This document shows positions 32,205 through 41,922 of a DNA stretch of 50,096 nucleotides, one piece after another. Within the stretch, counting starts at the first letter, position 1, and every line of letters begins with the position of its first letter. Below the pieces are notes generated by a model. That model worked only from the letters and a program-made list of their open reading frames with translations, searched no databases and was not told the origin of the DNA. This stretch comes from Actinomadura formosensis NBRC 14204 (lineage in GTDB: Bacteria; Actinomycetota; Actinomycetes; Streptosporangiales; Streptosporangiaceae): positions 1 to 50,096 of the forward strand of contig NZ_BCQQ01000042.1 in assembly GCF_001552155.1 (NCBI RefSeq), written 5' to 3'. The position numbers were made by a program, and so were the translations under genes.

Positions 32205-33575
32205 ATGCAACGGATGAACGCGCTGGACGCGGGGATGTACTTCGCGGAGAACGACACGCGGCCCCTCCAGATCGGGACCGTCACCGTGTTCGAGGGCCCG
32301 GCGCCGGAGTACCCGGATCTGGTGCGGGAGATCTTCGCCCGGCTGCGGCTCGCGCCGCGCTGCCGGCAGCGCGTCCGGACCGTCCCGTTCAACCTCGCGC
32401 ACCCCGTCTGGGTGGACGACCGGAACTTCACCATGGAGGACCACGTCCGGTACACGGTCGTCCCGCCGCCGGGCGGCCCGGAGGAGCTGCACGCGCTGGC
32501 GAGCCGGCTGCTGGGCAGGCGGCTCGACCTCACCCGGTCACCGTGGGAGGTGTGGCTGGTCGAGGGGCTGCCGGACGGCCGCTGGGCGCTGTTCTCGAAG
32601 GTGCACCACTGCATGGTGGACGGGCTGGCCGGCATCGACCTGCTGACCGTGCTGCTGGACGTCGCCCCCGGCTGGACGCCGGCGGAGCCGCGGGTGTGGA
32701 TGCCCGATCCGGAGCCGTCCATCGGCGCCGTCCTCCGCGACGGCGTGCTGGACGGGCTCAAGGACTTCCGGCGGCAGGCGACCCGGCTGTTCCTCCCGGC
32801 GCTGCGCGACTCGGTCGCCACCGCGAAGGCCGTGCCCGCCTGCGCGGCCCGGCTCATGGGCTCCGGCGCGCCGGAGCTGAACGGCCCGACCGTCCCGGCC
32901 CGCCGCTGGTCGCGGGCCTACGCCGGGATGGACGAGGTGGACCGCATCCGGCGCGCGTTCGGCGGGTCCGTCAACGACGTGGCGCTGGCCGCGGCGGCCT
33001 CCGGTTTCCGGGACCTGCTCGCCGCCCGCGGCACGCTCGCCCCGGACACGGTCGTGCGCGCCCTGGTGCCGGTCTCCGTCCGGTCGCCCGACGAGCGCGG
33101 GATCCTGACGAACCGGGTGTCGGCGCTGCTGTGCGACCTGCCGTGCGGGGAGGACGATCCGCTGCGCCGGCTGCGGATCGTCCGGGAACAGATGGACGGG
33201 CTGAAGAACAGCGGCCAGGTCGCCGGCGTCGACTCGTTCGTCAAGCTGGTCGGCGGCGTGCCCGGCCTGCTGGCCGTCGCCGCCCGCACCGCGCTGCGGA
33301 TGCGCCAGCCGCTGATCCAGACGATCGTCACCAACGTCCCCGGCCCGTCGTTCCCGCTGTACGCGATGGGGCGGCGGATGCTGGAGATGGACCCCTACAT
33401 CCCGATCGCCGCCGGCCTGCGCGTGTCGATCGGCGTCGTGTCCTACGACGGCGGCCTGTCGTTCGGCGTCACCGCCGACCGTGACGCCGTTCCCGACCTG
33501 GGGACGCTGTGCGCGGGCATCCGCGACGGCATCGACGAACTCCTCAAGGAGGTCCCCGCCGGAGAACCGGACTGA
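32205..33575 (+). CDS. wax ester synthase / diacylglycerol acyltransferase (WS/DGAT)
   Basis: A 456-aa acyl-CoA-dependent acyltransferase making triacylglycerol or wax esters. It begins MQRMNALDAGMYFAENDTRP and contains the catalytic HHxxxDG as VHHCMVDGLAGIDLL (about residue 132), SVNDVALAAAASG, and the C-terminal NVPGPSFPLYAMGRRMLEMD, all typical of the WS/DGAT family including Tgs1. A GGGGG RBS precedes ATG 32205. Storage lipid synthesis is a hallmark of non-replicating hypoxic actinobacteria. Confidence 0.95.
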   Translation: MQRMNALDAGMYFAENDTRPLQIGTVTVFEGPAPEYPDLVREIFARLRLAPRCRQRVRTVPFNLAHPVWVDDRNFTMEDHVRYTVVPPPGGPEELHALASRLLGRRLDLTRSPWEVWLVEGLPDGRWALFSKVHHCMVDGLAGIDLLTVLLDVAPGWTPAEPRVWMPDPEPSIGAVLRDGVLDGLKDFRRQATRLFLPALRDSVATAKAVPACAARLMGSGAPELNGPTVPARRWSRAYAGMDEVDRIRRAFGGSVNDVALAAAASGFRDLLAARGTLAPDTVVRALVPVSVRSPDERGILTNRVSALLCDLPCGEDDPLRRLRIVREQMDGLKNSGQVAGVDSFVKLVGGVPGLLAVAARTALRMRQPLIQTIVTNVPGPSFPLYAMGRRMLEMDPYIPIAAGLRVSIGVVSYDGGLSFGVTADRDAVPDLGTLCAGIRDGIDELLKEVPAGEPD

Positions 33576-33601
33576 TGGCGCCGGACTGATGTCGTCCCTG
33601 C

Positions 33602-36289
33602 TCATGCGGCCTGCGGAGCGGGGACGGCGCGCCGGCGGCGGTGCCGGCGGCGCAGTTCGTCGGTTCCCCAGACGATGACCGGGAACACCGCGATGATCGC
33701 CAGCACGTCCGGGGGCAGCGCGGCGGTGCCGAACAGGCCCTGCAACGGCGGCAGGTAGATCAGCGCGGCGGCGAACAGCAGCTCGAAGGCGATGCCGGCC
33801 AGCAGCAGCGGGTTGGTGGTCAGCCCGACCTCGCGGAGGGACGCGTGGTCGGTGCGGGCGGCCATCGCGGTGCCGACCTGGCAGGTCACCAGGCCCGCGA
33901 ACGTCGCGGTCGTCGCGGTCAGATAGGCGTGGTGCAGCGCGGAGCCGGCCCCGGTGGCGTCGCCCGGCTGCCAGCCGGCCCGCCACAGGACGTAGAAGAA
34001 CACCGACATGACCAGGGCGGCGGAGACCAGGCCGAGGTAGCCCCAGGCGCGGATCAGCATGTCGCGGGAGATGACGCCCTGCGAGGACGGGCGGGGCGGC
34101 CGGTCCATGATGCCCGGCTCGGCGGGTTCGCGGCCGAGCGCGAGCGCGGGCAGCGTCTCGGTGCCGAGGTCGATCGCGAGGATCTGCAGGACGGTCAGCG
34201 GCAGCGGGATCAGGCCGCCGCTGAGCGCGAACACCAGGAACGGGACGACCTCCGGGACGGCGTGGGCGAAGATGTACAGGATGAACTTGCGGACGTTGTC
34301 GTAGACGCGGCGCCCGGACTCGATCGCGGTGACGATCGTGGCGAAGTTGTCGTCGGTCAGCACCATCGTGGCCGCCTCGCGGGCCACGTCGGTGCCCGAA
34401 CGTCCCATCGCGACGCCGATGTGCGCCTGGTGCAGGGCGGGCGCGTCGTTGGCGCCGTCCCCGGTCATCGCGACGACCTGCCCGTGGGCGCGCAGCGCGT
34501 CGGCGACCTTGAGCTTGGTCTCCGGCGACGACCGGGCGAAGACGATCTCGGCGTCGCCGGTCAGCAGCTCGTCCAGCTCGTGGTCGTGGATCCGCTCGGA
34601 CTCGGCGACCACCCGCAACCGGGGGACTCCGATACCGACCTCCGCGGCGACGGCGGCGGCGGTCGCGCCGTTGTCGCCGGTCACGATGTGGACGCGCAGC
34701 CCCGCGCCGTGGCAGCGGTCGACGGCGCCGGCGACCTGCGGGCGCGGCGGGTCGTACAGCCCGACGAGGCCGAGGAGGCGGAGCCCGGTCTCGGCGTCGT
34801 CCCGGCGCTCCGGGACCCCGGCACCGGGCGGCAGGTCCCGGACGGCGACGGCGAGGACCCGCAGCCCCCGGCGCGCGAGCTCGCCGACGACGGCCATGAC
34901 CGCGTCGCGGTCGGCGTCGGCGACGCGGGCCAGGACGGACTCGGGCGCGCCCTTGACGTAGACGGCGAGGTGGTCGTCGTGCTGGACGACGGTGGACATC
35001 AGCCGCAGCCGCGCGTCGAACCGGAAGACCGCGCGGCGCCGCTCGTCGCGGGCCGCCAGCCGCGCGGGAAGGCCGGGACCGCCGCCCTCGACCAGGGCGA
35101 TCTCGGTCGGGTCGCCCTGCAGTTCGCCGGACTCGCCGTAGGACACGGTCGTGCACTCGGTCATCGCCTGCGCGAGCTCGGCCGGCACCGGCGCGTCGGT
35201 GCCGGCCCCGGTCCGCGGGGTCCAGTGCGTCTGGAGCCGCATCCGGTTCTGGGTCAGGGTGCCCGTCTTGTCGGTGCAGATGACGTTGGTGGATCCGAGC
35301 GTCTCGACCGCGCTGAGCCGCTTCACGACCGCGCCCTGCCGGGCCAGCACCCGCACGCCGACCGCCAGCGCCAGCGTGATCGTCGGCAGCAGCCCCTCCG
35401 GGACGTTCGCGACCAGCAGCCCGATCGCGAACATCAGCGCGTCCGTCAGCGGCAGCCCGACCAGCGCCCCGAGCAGCAGGAAGACCACGCCCATCCCGAC
35501 CGCGACCGCCGCGATCAGCCAGGCCACCTTCCTGACCTGGGTCTCCAGCGGGCTCTCCCGGCGGGGCATGCGCTGGCTGAGCGCGGCGATGCGGCCGAGC
35601 TCGGTGTGCCCGCCGGTCGCGAACACGATCGCCTGCGCCGCGCCGCCGACGCAGGTCGTCCCGGAGAACACCAGGTTCGGTTCGCTCAGCAGCGGGGCGC
35701 CCGCCTCCGCCGGGGCCGCCGCCCGCTCCACCGGCGCCGACTCGCCGGTCAGCATCGACAGGTCGACCTCCAGCGCCCCGTCGGTCAGCCGGCCGTCGGC
35801 GGGGATCTTGTCGCCCTCCTCCAGCACGATGAGGTCGCCCGGGACGAGGGCGGAGGCGTCCACGGCCTGCCGGCGCCCGTCCCGGATGACCCGGGCCCGC
35901 TCGGGCAGGTACGCGGCCAGCGCCTCCACCGCGCGTTCGGCCTGGTGCTCCTGCAGCAGCGCGAACCCGGCGTTGATCAGGATCACCGCCAGGATCGCCC
36001 AGCCCAGCACGGCCATCCCGGCGATGAACGCCAGCGCGCCCGCGCCCCACAGCAGCAGCGCCAGCGGATGGGCGAGCTGTGCGGTCAGCAGCCGCGCCAG
36101 TGACCGTTTCTCGCGCCGCCGGACCTGGTTGGGCCCGTAGACCGCCAGCCGCCGGGCCGCCTCACGTCCCGACAGGCCCCGGTCGCCGGTGCCCAGTTCC
36201 TTGCGGAGCAGCGGCAGCGGTTCCCGCGGGTCGGCGCCCGCCTCGGCGGTGACGGTCGCGGTGCTCGCGTGATGTCGCCTGGCCGGCAT
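33602..36289 (-). CDS. cation-transporting P2-type ATPase (CtpF-like)
   Basis: An 895-aa P-type ATPase of the Ca2+/cation class. N-terminal cation-ATPase domain ([19 protein letters not shown]), actuator [12 protein letters not shown] (about residue 180), ion-binding helix [15 protein letters not shown] (about 295), phosphorylation site [15 protein letters not shown] (about 340), and [20 protein letters not shown] (about 610), then six C-terminal membrane segments. It resembles M. tuberculosis CtpF, a DosR-induced pump. The ATG is 3 bp after the upstream GNAT/ligase gene, so the two form an operon driven from the 38.9-39.0 kb promoter. Confidence 0.93.
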   Translation of the reverse strand: MPARRHHASTATVTAEAGADPREPLPLLRKELGTGDRGLSGREAARRLAVYGPNQVRRREKRSLARLLTAQLAHPLALLLWGAGALAFIAGMAVLGWAILAVILINAGFALLQEHQAERAVEALAAYLPERARVIRDGRRQAVDASALVPGDLIVLEEGDKIPADGRLTDGALEVDLSMLTGESAPVERAAAPAEAGAPLLSEPNLVFSGTTCVGGAAQAIVFATGGHTELGRIAALSQRMPRRESPLETQVRKVAWLIAAVAVGMGVVFLLLGALVGLPLTDALMFAIGLLVANVPEGLLPTITLALAVGVRVLARQGAVVKRLSAVETLGSTNVICTDKTGTLTQNRMRLQTHWTPRTGAGTDAPVPAELAQAMTECTTVSYGESGELQGDPTEIALVEGGGPGLPARLAARDERRRAVFRFDARLRLMSTVVQHDDHLAVYVKGAPESVLARVADADRDAVMAVVGELARRGLRVLAVAVRDLPPGAGVPERRDDAETGLRLLGLVGLYDPPRPQVAGAVDRCHGAGLRVHIVTGDNGATAAAVAAEVGIGVPRLRVVAESERIHDHELDELLTGDAEIVFARSSPETKLKVADALRAHGQVVAMTGDGANDAPALHQAHIGVAMGRSGTDVAREAATMVLTDDNFATIVTAIESGRRVYDNVRKFILYIFAHAVPEVVPFLVFALSGGLIPLPLTVLQILAIDLGTETLPALALGREPAEPGIMDRPPRPSSQGVISRDMLIRAWGYLGLVSAALVMSVFFYVLWRAGWQPGDATGAGSALHHAYLTATTATFAGLVTCQVGTAMAARTDHASLREVGLTTNPLLLAGIAFELLFAAALIYLPPLQGLFGTAALPPDVLAIIAVFPVIVWGTDELRRRHRRRRAVPAPQAA

Positions 36290-36292
36290 CGG

Positions 36293-38941
36293 TCAGCGGA
36301 GGCGGCGCAGATAGGGGTCCCACGCGCGGCGGGGCGCGAGGCGGACCCGGGCGTCGACGGCCATGACCCCGTCGGGGCGGACGATCGTGGGGTTGAGGTC
36401 GAGTTCGGTGATCCCCGGATGGTCGGCCACCAGCCGGGACAGCCGCAGCAGCACCTCGCGCAGCCCGGCGACGTCGCCGGGCGGCCGGGCCGGGTGGCCG
36501 AGCAGCAGCGCGGACAGCCGGGGGGCGCGGATCAGCTCGTCGGCCTCGCGGGCGGTCAGCGGCGCCAGCCGGGCGGCGCGGTCGGCCAGCGCGTCGGTGT
36601 CGACGCCCCCGGCCCCGAAGATCACCACTGCTCCGAACACCTCGTCCTGGACGGCGCCGCACAGTACCTCGACGCCCTCGCCGGCCATCGCCTGGACGAG
36701 CATGCCCCCCAGATCGCCGCCGAACCGCCCGGACAGCCGGGCGAACGCGGCCCGGACGGCGTCCTCCCCGTCCAGGCCCAGTTCCAGGGCGCCCGCCGCG
36801 GTCTTGTGCACGACCCCGGAGACGTGCGCCTTCAGCGCCACCGGAACGCCCAGCTCGCGGGCCGCCGCGACCACCTCGTCCTCGGTCCTGGCCCAGCACC
36901 AGGGCGCCATCGGCAGCCCGTAGGACTCCAGCAGGCGGAAGGTGTCGACGGGCGGCAGCCAGCCGCCGTCCGGCGCGCCGGCCAGGTATCCGGCGATGAC
37001 TCCGGCCGCCTCCTGCGGGTGCAGGCCGGGCAGGGCGGGCGGTGCGTCCCGCGGGACGTTCCGTCCGCGCGCGTACGTCCAGGCGTGGGCGAGCGCGCGG
37101 GCGGCGTTCTCCGGATAGGCGTAGCACGGGACGCCGCGCTCGTTGACCGTGACGGTCTCCGCCTGCCCGAGCACCACGGCCGCCAGCGGCTTGCCGATGC
37201 CGCCGAGCGCGCCGCGCAGGTCGCCGAGCGCGGTCGGGGCCACCAGCGCCAGCACGGCGTCGACCGACGCGTCCGCGGCGACCAGGTCGAGGGCGTCCTG
37301 GAACACTTCGGCGGACACGGCGGCGGTGGTGTCGACCGGATTGGCCGCCGCCGCGCAGACCGGCAGCATGCCGGCGAGGGCGCGCCGGGTGGCCGCGTCC
37401 AGGACGGGGACGGTCAGCCCCGCGTCGGCGCAGGCGTCGGCCGCCAGCACCCCCGCCCCGCCGGCGTTGGACACCACCGCCACCCGCGGCCCGGCCGGCG
37501 GCGGCTGCGTCGCCAGCAGCGCGGCGGCGTCGACCAGCTCGCCGAGGTCGTCGGTGGCCACGACGCCCGCCTGCTCGAACAGCGCGCGGCGGGTCAGCTC
37601 CGGGGTCGCGGCGGCGGCGGTGTGCGACGCGGCGGCCCGGGTGCCGGGCGCGGACCGTCCGGCGAGGACGGTCAGCAGCGGCATCCGGGCGGCGACCCGG
37701 CGCGCCGTCCGGGCGAACTTGCGGGGGTTGCCGAACGACTCCACGTGCAGGACGCCGAGCCGGGTCGTCTCGTCCGACTCCCACCACATCAGCAGGTCGT
37801 TGGCGCTCACGTCGTACTTGTCGCCGACCGAGGCGAACGTGGAGACGCCGATGCCGAGCCGGGACAGCTCCTCGATCAGCGCGACGCCGACACCGCCCGA
37901 CTGGACCGCCACGCCCGCGATCCCCGGGACGGGACGGCGGGCGCCGAACGTCGCGTCCAGCCAGATGCCGGTGTTGGCGATCCCCAGGCAGTTCGGCCCG
38001 ACCAGCCGCATGCCGTGCTCGCGGCAGGCGGCGAGCAGGCCGCGCCCCTGCTCGGCGGTCAGCCCGGAGCTGATCACCACCAGCGCGGACGTCCCGGACC
38101 GGCCGCACGCGGCGGCCACGCCGGGCACGGCGTACCCGGGCACGGTGACGACCGCGAGGTCGGGCGGCTCCGGCAGGTCGGCGAGCGTCGCCACGCAGGG
38201 GACGCCGTGCATGTCGGACCCGGCGCAGTGCGGGTTCACGGCGTAGACGGCGCCCTTGAAACCGCCGTCGACGATGTTGCGCAGCAGCTCGGCGCCGACC
38301 GTCCCGCGCCGGCGGGACGCGCCGATGACCGCGACGACCCGGGGCCGCAGCAGCGGTTCGAGGCTCGCCACATCCGCCCGCCGTTCCCGTTCGGCGACCG
38401 CGTCGAGGTAACCGTCGTCGGGGACCAGCGGCATCGTCAGCTCGACGACGCCGTGCGACATCCGCTGCCGGGGGGACAGCCCGGCATCGGCGAACACGCG
38501 CAGCATCGAGCTGTTCTCGGGCAGCGTGTCGGCGTGGAACGCGACGATCCCGTTGGCGCGGGCCAGCGACCCCAGATGTTCGAGCAGCAGCGTCCCGACG
38601 CCCCGGCGGTGCATCCGGTCGGCGACCGCGATCGCGATCTCGACCTGCCCGGGCACGCCGGTCGGCTCGTACTCCGCCATCCCGATCAGCTCGCCGCGCA
38701 GCCAGGCGCCGAGCGCCGCGTGGTCGCGGGCGTCGCCGCCCGCCCGGCAGACCCGTGCGGCCACCTGCCCGGCCATCGCCCGGTTCAGGCCGAAGAAGCG
38801 CAGGTGCCGGCTCTCCTCGGACAGGCCGTCATGCAGCTCGCGGACCGCGTCCAGGTCCGCCGCACCGAGCCTGCCGATCTCGATCTGCGTACCGTCGGTG
38901 AGCAACGCGAAGGCCCGCGCGCCGGAAAGCGGCTCTGTCAT
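36293..38941 (-). CDS. GNAT acetyltransferase fused to ADP-forming acyl-CoA ligase-like domains
   Basis: An 882-aa protein. Residues ~15-185 are a GNAT acetyltransferase (IEIGRLGAADLDAVRELHDG, acetyl-CoA loop RMHRRGVGTLLLEHL). Residues ~205-640 are a CoA-binding/succinyl-CoA ligase-like region (VVAVIGASRRRGTVGAELLR, GPNCLGIAN, ASHTAAAAT with the phospho-His position). Residues ~660-880 are an ATP-grasp domain (YGLPMAPWCW, VALKAHVSGVVHKTAAGAL, ELDLNPTIV). This is the protein acetyltransferase (Pat) layout, with GNAT placed first. It would acetylate lysines, for example of acyl-CoA synthetases, and link carbon metabolism to the stress response. A DosR-like box lies 58-71 bp upstream. Confidence 0.92.
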   Translation of the reverse strand: MTEPLSGARAFALLTDGTQIEIGRLGAADLDAVRELHDGLSEESRHLRFFGLNRAMAGQVAARVCRAGGDARDHAALGAWLRGELIGMAEYEPTGVPGQVEIAIAVADRMHRRGVGTLLLEHLGSLARANGIVAFHADTLPENSSMLRVFADAGLSPRQRMSHGVVELTMPLVPDDGYLDAVAERERRADVASLEPLLRPRVVAVIGASRRRGTVGAELLRNIVDGGFKGAVYAVNPHCAGSDMHGVPCVATLADLPEPPDLAVVTVPGYAVPGVAAACGRSGTSALVVISSGLTAEQGRGLLAACREHGMRLVGPNCLGIANTGIWLDATFGARRPVPGIAGVAVQSGGVGVALIEELSRLGIGVSTFASVGDKYDVSANDLLMWWESDETTRLGVLHVESFGNPRKFARTARRVAARMPLLTVLAGRSAPGTRAAASHTAAAATPELTRRALFEQAGVVATDDLGELVDAAALLATQPPPAGPRVAVVSNAGGAGVLAADACADAGLTVPVLDAATRRALAGMLPVCAAAANPVDTTAAVSAEVFQDALDLVAADASVDAVLALVAPTALGDLRGALGGIGKPLAAVVLGQAETVTVNERGVPCYAYPENAARALAHAWTYARGRNVPRDAPPALPGLHPQEAAGVIAGYLAGAPDGGWLPPVDTFRLLESYGLPMAPWCWARTEDEVVAAARELGVPVALKAHVSGVVHKTAAGALELGLDGEDAVRAAFARLSGRFGGDLGGMLVQAMAGEGVEVLCGAVQDEVFGAVVIFGAGGVDTDALADRAARLAPLTAREADELIRAPRLSALLLGHPARPPGDVAGLREVLLRLSRLVADHPGITELDLNPTIVRPDGVMAVDARVRLAPRRAWDPYLRRLR

Positions 38942-38968
38942 GTCCCCAGCCTCGGCCTGGACGGACCG

Positions 38969-38982
38969 GGGATCAGCGTCCC
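38969..38982. promoter_or_regulatory. weaker DosR-box-like palindrome
   Basis: GGGATCAGCGTCCC, 30 bp from the stronger box at 38999 and 28-41 bp upstream of the GNAT/ligase start. Paired boxes are common in DosR promoters. Confidence 0.35.
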
Positions 38983-38998
38983 AAGGTCACCGGCCGCC

Positions 38999-39012
38999 GG
39001 GACCTTGGTCCC
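38999..39012. promoter_or_regulatory. DosR-box-like palindrome, divergent promoter
   Basis: GGGACCTTGGTCCC, the cleanest symmetrical box of this window, between the GNAT/ligase-ctpF operon (left) and the MshC-like gene (right). Confidence 0.65.
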
Positions 39013-39138
39013 GTACCGGGACGAAAAGGAAGGACCTTCGGAGGTGCCGTGTTCCCCGCCTCCTCAGCACACTGGAGACAATCGCACCGAGCGCCAGGCT
39101 CCCTTCACGTCCCGACCACCGCGAGGAACGGCATTCCC

Positions 39139-40257
39139 GTGAATCTCAACGCACCCGACCGCACCCTCCGGATCGGCGGCCGCCCGCTGCCGGTCGTCGG
39201 TCCCGCCCGGATGTACGTCTGCGGGATCACCCCGTACGACGCGACGCATCTCGGCCACGCCCGCACCTTCGTCTGGGCCGACATCGCGGCCCGCGTCCTG
39301 CGGCACGCGGGCGGGGACGTGCGCGTCTGCCGCAACGTCACCGACGTCGACGACGTGCTGAACCAGGCCGCGCACCGCGCCGGCAGCCCGTACGACAGCT
39401 TCGCCGCCGTCCAGCAGTACTACTTCGAACGCGACCTCGAAACGCTCGGCGTCCACGCCGTCGACCACCAGCCGCGGGCGCACAACCACGTCCGGGAGGT
39501 CATCGCGCTCGCGCAGGGGCTGCTCACGTCCGGCTCCGCCTACGTCCGGGACGGCGCGGTCTACTTCCGCGGCGCCGACGTCCCCCGGCGGGCGGGGCTC
39601 GACGACGGGGAGGCCCGCGCCCTGCTGGCCGAGTACGGCGACGAACCCGACGATCCCCGCAAGGAGCATCCGTTCGACATCGCCGTCTGGCGGCCCTCGC
39701 ACTCGGGCGAGCCCGCCTGGCCCAGCCCGTGGGGGCGGGGACGGCCCGGCTGGCACGCCGAGTGCGCCGCGATGGCCATGACGATCTTCGGCCCGGCGCT
39801 GGACCTGCACGCCGGCGGCACCGACCTGCGTTTCCCGCACCACGCCTACGAGTCCGCGATGGCCGAGGCGCTGACCGGCGTGCATCCCTTCTCCCGGGCC
39901 TGGCTGCACGTGGGCATGGTCCGCCGGGACGGGGTGAAGATGGCCAAGTCCACCGGCAATCTGGTCCTGGTCTCCGACCTCGTCCCGGGCCATCCGGCCG
40001 CCGCCGTCCGGCTCATGCTCATCAGCGAGCCCTGGCGGGAGGACTGGGACTACACGCCCGGCCTCCTCGACCACGCCGCCGAGCGCCTGGAGCGGCTGCA
40101 CATCGCGGCCGGCCGCGGCGGGAACTCCCCCGCGGCGGAGGCGGCCGTCACCGAGGCGCTCCTCGACGACCTCGACGCGCGCACCGCGCTCGGCATCGCC
40201 GAACAGGAGGGCGGGCGAACCGCCCGCCTGGTCATGGCGGTGCTGGCCCTCGGCTGA
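39139..40257 (+). CDS. MshC/CysS-like cysteine ligase
   Basis: A 372-aa class I aminoacyl-tRNA-synthetase-fold protein. The HIGH-region motif MYVCGITPYDATHLGHA is the mycothiol ligase (MshC) form; CysS usually has CGPTVYD. Other features are NVTDVDDVL, GWHAECAAMAM, DLHAGGTDLRFPHHAYESA and the KMSKS-like KMAKSTGNLV near residue 280. The C-terminal domain is short and lacks the tRNA-binding part of CysS. It may be a second MshC or a ligase joining cysteine to another amine. GTG 39139 gives a family-like N-terminus, but GTG 39049 has a better RBS (GGAGG) and would add 30 residues. A DosR-like box lies upstream. Confidence 0.82.
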   Translation: MNLNAPDRTLRIGGRPLPVVGPARMYVCGITPYDATHLGHARTFVWADIAARVLRHAGGDVRVCRNVTDVDDVLNQAAHRAGSPYDSFAAVQQYYFERDLETLGVHAVDHQPRAHNHVREVIALAQGLLTSGSAYVRDGAVYFRGADVPRRAGLDDGEARALLAEYGDEPDDPRKEHPFDIAVWRPSHSGEPAWPSPWGRGRPGWHAECAAMAMTIFGPALDLHAGGTDLRFPHHAYESAMAEALTGVHPFSRAWLHVGMVRRDGVKMAKSTGNLVLVSDLVPGHPAAAVRLMLISEPWREDWDYTPGLLDHAAERLERLHIAAGRGGNSPAAEAAVTEALLDDLDARTALGIAEQEGGRTARLVMAVLALG

Positions 40258-40267
40258 GCGCGGGATC

Positions 40268-40306
40268 GCGCGTGCCCCGGGGAGGGAACATCCCCGGGGC
40301 ACGCGC
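40268..40306. terminator. strong hairpin terminator
   Basis: A perfect 16-bp stem (GCGCGTGCCCCGGGGA and its complement) with a 7-nt loop GGGAACA, 11 bp after the stop of the MshC-like gene. It is symmetrical and could act in both directions. Confidence 0.8.
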
Positions 40307-40435
40307 GAGGCGGGAGAAGTCCTCCGCCGCTTAGGCAGCGTTCCGAGATGGACGGTGCGCGGTTTCCCGCTTCTCCGTCCCGTTCCTGGGCTTCTCCCGC
40401 CCAACTCCATTCGACCGCACGGGCCCCGGCGGAGC

Positions 40436-40454
40436 CAGGGACCAAGGTCCCTGG
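40436..40454. promoter_or_regulatory. extended DosR-box-like palindrome in convergent gap
   Basis: The sequence CCAGGGACC-AA-GGTCCCTGG (40435-40454) has 9-bp arms, the longest of all boxes in this window. Yet both flanking genes end here (MshC-like to the left, sensor kinase to the right), so no annotated start lies within reach. The 40307-40430 stretch holds GGGAGAAG/CTTCTCCC inverted repeats and no convincing ORF; a non-coding transcript is possible. Confidence 0.55.
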
Positions 40455-40488
40455 TTCCGGATACCGCCGTTCCGGATGGCGCTGCGGC

Positions 40489-41922
40489 TCACCCGCCCGA
40501 CACCGGGAGCGTGACGCGGAAGACCGTGTGCTCGGCGGCGGCGAGTTCGGCGCGTCCGCCGTGCGCGGCGGCCACCGCCTGGACGATCGCCAGCCCGAGG
40601 CCCGTGCCGCCGGCGGCACGGGAGCGGCCCTGGTCGGCGCGGACGAACCGCTGGAAGATCTCCTCCCGCTGCTCGGGCGGGATGCCGGGGCCGTCGTCCG
40701 CCACGTCGAGGACGACGGTGCCGCCGCGCACCGCGAGCCGGACGGTGACGTGCGTGCCGGGCGGCGTGTGGGTGCGGGCGTTGGCGAGCAGGTTGGCGAT
40801 CAGCTGGTGCAGGCGGCGGGCGTCGCCGGTGACGGTGACCGGCTCCTCGGGCAGCACCATCTCCCAGCGGTGGTCCGGCCCGGCGGCGTGGGCGTCGCTC
40901 GTGGCGTCCAGGACGAGCCGGGTCAGGTCGACCGGACGCGATTCGAGCGGGCGGCCGGCGTCGAGGCGGGCGAGCAGGAGCAGGTCGTCGACCAGTTCCG
41001 ACATGCGCACCGACTCGGCCTGGATGCGTCCGAGCGCGTGCCGCACCTCCGGCGGGACGGGTTCGGAGATGCGCAGCGCGAGTTCGGCGTGCCCGCGGAT
41101 CGCGGCGACGGGCGTGCGCAGCTCGTGGCTGGCGTCGGCGGCGAAACGGCGCAGCCGCTCCTCGCCGGCGTGCCGGCGGGCGAGCGCGTTCTCGACATGG
41201 CCGAGCATCCGGTTCAGCGCCGCGCCGACCTGGCCGACCTCCGTGCGCGGGTCGGTGTCGGGGACGCGCTCCGGCATCGCCACCTCCCCGCTCGCCAGCG
41301 GCAGCTCGGCCACCCGGGACGCGGTGGCCGCGACCCGGCGCAGCGGGCGCAGCGCCAGCCGCACCCAGGCCGCCGCCGCGATCCCGGCGGCGGCGAGCAC
41401 GACCGCGAAGACGACGGTCTCCACCAGGATCAGCCGGTGCACGGTCTCCTCGACGGGCCCCAGCGGCAGTCCGGTGATCAGGACGTCGCCGTCGTCGCCG
41501 CGCACCGCCGCCACCCGGTACTCCTCCAGGGCCGACAGGGACAGCGACCGTCCCCGGCCGTCCGCCGGGACGGCGGCCAGGGCGTGCCGGTCGGCGGTGG
41601 TCAGCGGCACGGGCCCGACGCCGCCGGCGCGGACCATCGCCGCCTGCCGCACCGAGCCGCCGATGAGGCGGGCACCGAACGTCCCCGGTGCCTGCCCGCG
41701 GGCGTCCGGGCCCTCGTCGCCGTCACGGTGCGGCTCGTGCTCCAGGGTCGCCGCGAACCTGCCGCCGGACGCGGCCAGTTGCTCGTCCAGCCGCCCGACG
41801 AGGAACCGGCTGAGCGCGGCGGCCGTGCCGAGCCCGACCGCGAGGCAGCTCAGCGCGAGCAGCACGACCAGCCCGGCGGTGAGCCTCGCCCGCAGCGTGC
41901 GGGCCGCCGCCGGAACCCTCAC
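40489..41922 (-). CDS. sensor histidine kinase
   Basis: A 477-aa kinase. Two membrane helices (LTAGLVVLLALSCLAVGLGT and ETVVFAVVLAAAGIAAAAWV) enclose a ~130-residue sensor loop. HAMP follows, then HisKA DASHELRTPVAAIRGHAELA and HATPase boxes LIANLLANARTHTP, DVADDGPGIPPE and GTGLGLAIVQAV. The GTG start at 41922 overlaps the response regulator stop (GTGA), so the two are co-expressed. It probably senses an envelope or redox signal related to the divergent flavoprotein operon. Confidence 0.93.
   Translation of the reverse strand: MRVPAAARTLRARLTAGLVVLLALSCLAVGLGTAAALSRFLVGRLDEQLAASGGRFAATLEHEPHRDGDEGPDARGQAPGTFGARLIGGSVRQAAMVRAGGVGPVPLTTADRHALAAVPADGRGRSLSLSALEEYRVAAVRGDDGDVLITGLPLGPVEETVHRLILVETVVFAVVLAAAGIAAAAWVRLALRPLRRVAATASRVAELPLASGEVAMPERVPDTDPRTEVGQVGAALNRMLGHVENALARRHAGEERLRRFAADASHELRTPVAAIRGHAELALRISEPVPPEVRHALGRIQAESVRMSELVDDLLLLARLDAGRPLESRPVDLTRLVLDATSDAHAAGPDHRWEMVLPEEPVTVTGDARRLHQLIANLLANARTHTPPGTHVTVRLAVRGGTVVLDVADDGPGIPPEQREEIFQRFVRADQGRSRAAGGTGLGLAIVQAVAAAHGGRAELAAAEHTVFRVTLPVSGG

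Noticed and set aside
32538..36050. 1170-codon leftward frame across two convergent genes
   Set aside because: Out of frame with the ATPase and antisense to WS/DGAT; no recognisable protein.
33641..36103. 820-codon rightward frame opposite the CtpF-like ATPase
   Set aside because: Typical antisense artefact of high-GC coding DNA; no start signal or domain.
36269..39142. 957-codon rightward frame opposite the GNAT/ligase gene
   Set aside because: Antisense shadow; it would also cross the divergent promoter with the DosR-like boxes.
39064..40410. 448-codon leftward frame opposite the MshC-like gene, starting near the orphan box
   Set aside because: Although its start lies close to the box at 40436, its sequence is a shadow of the MshC-like gene and crosses the strong terminator stem.
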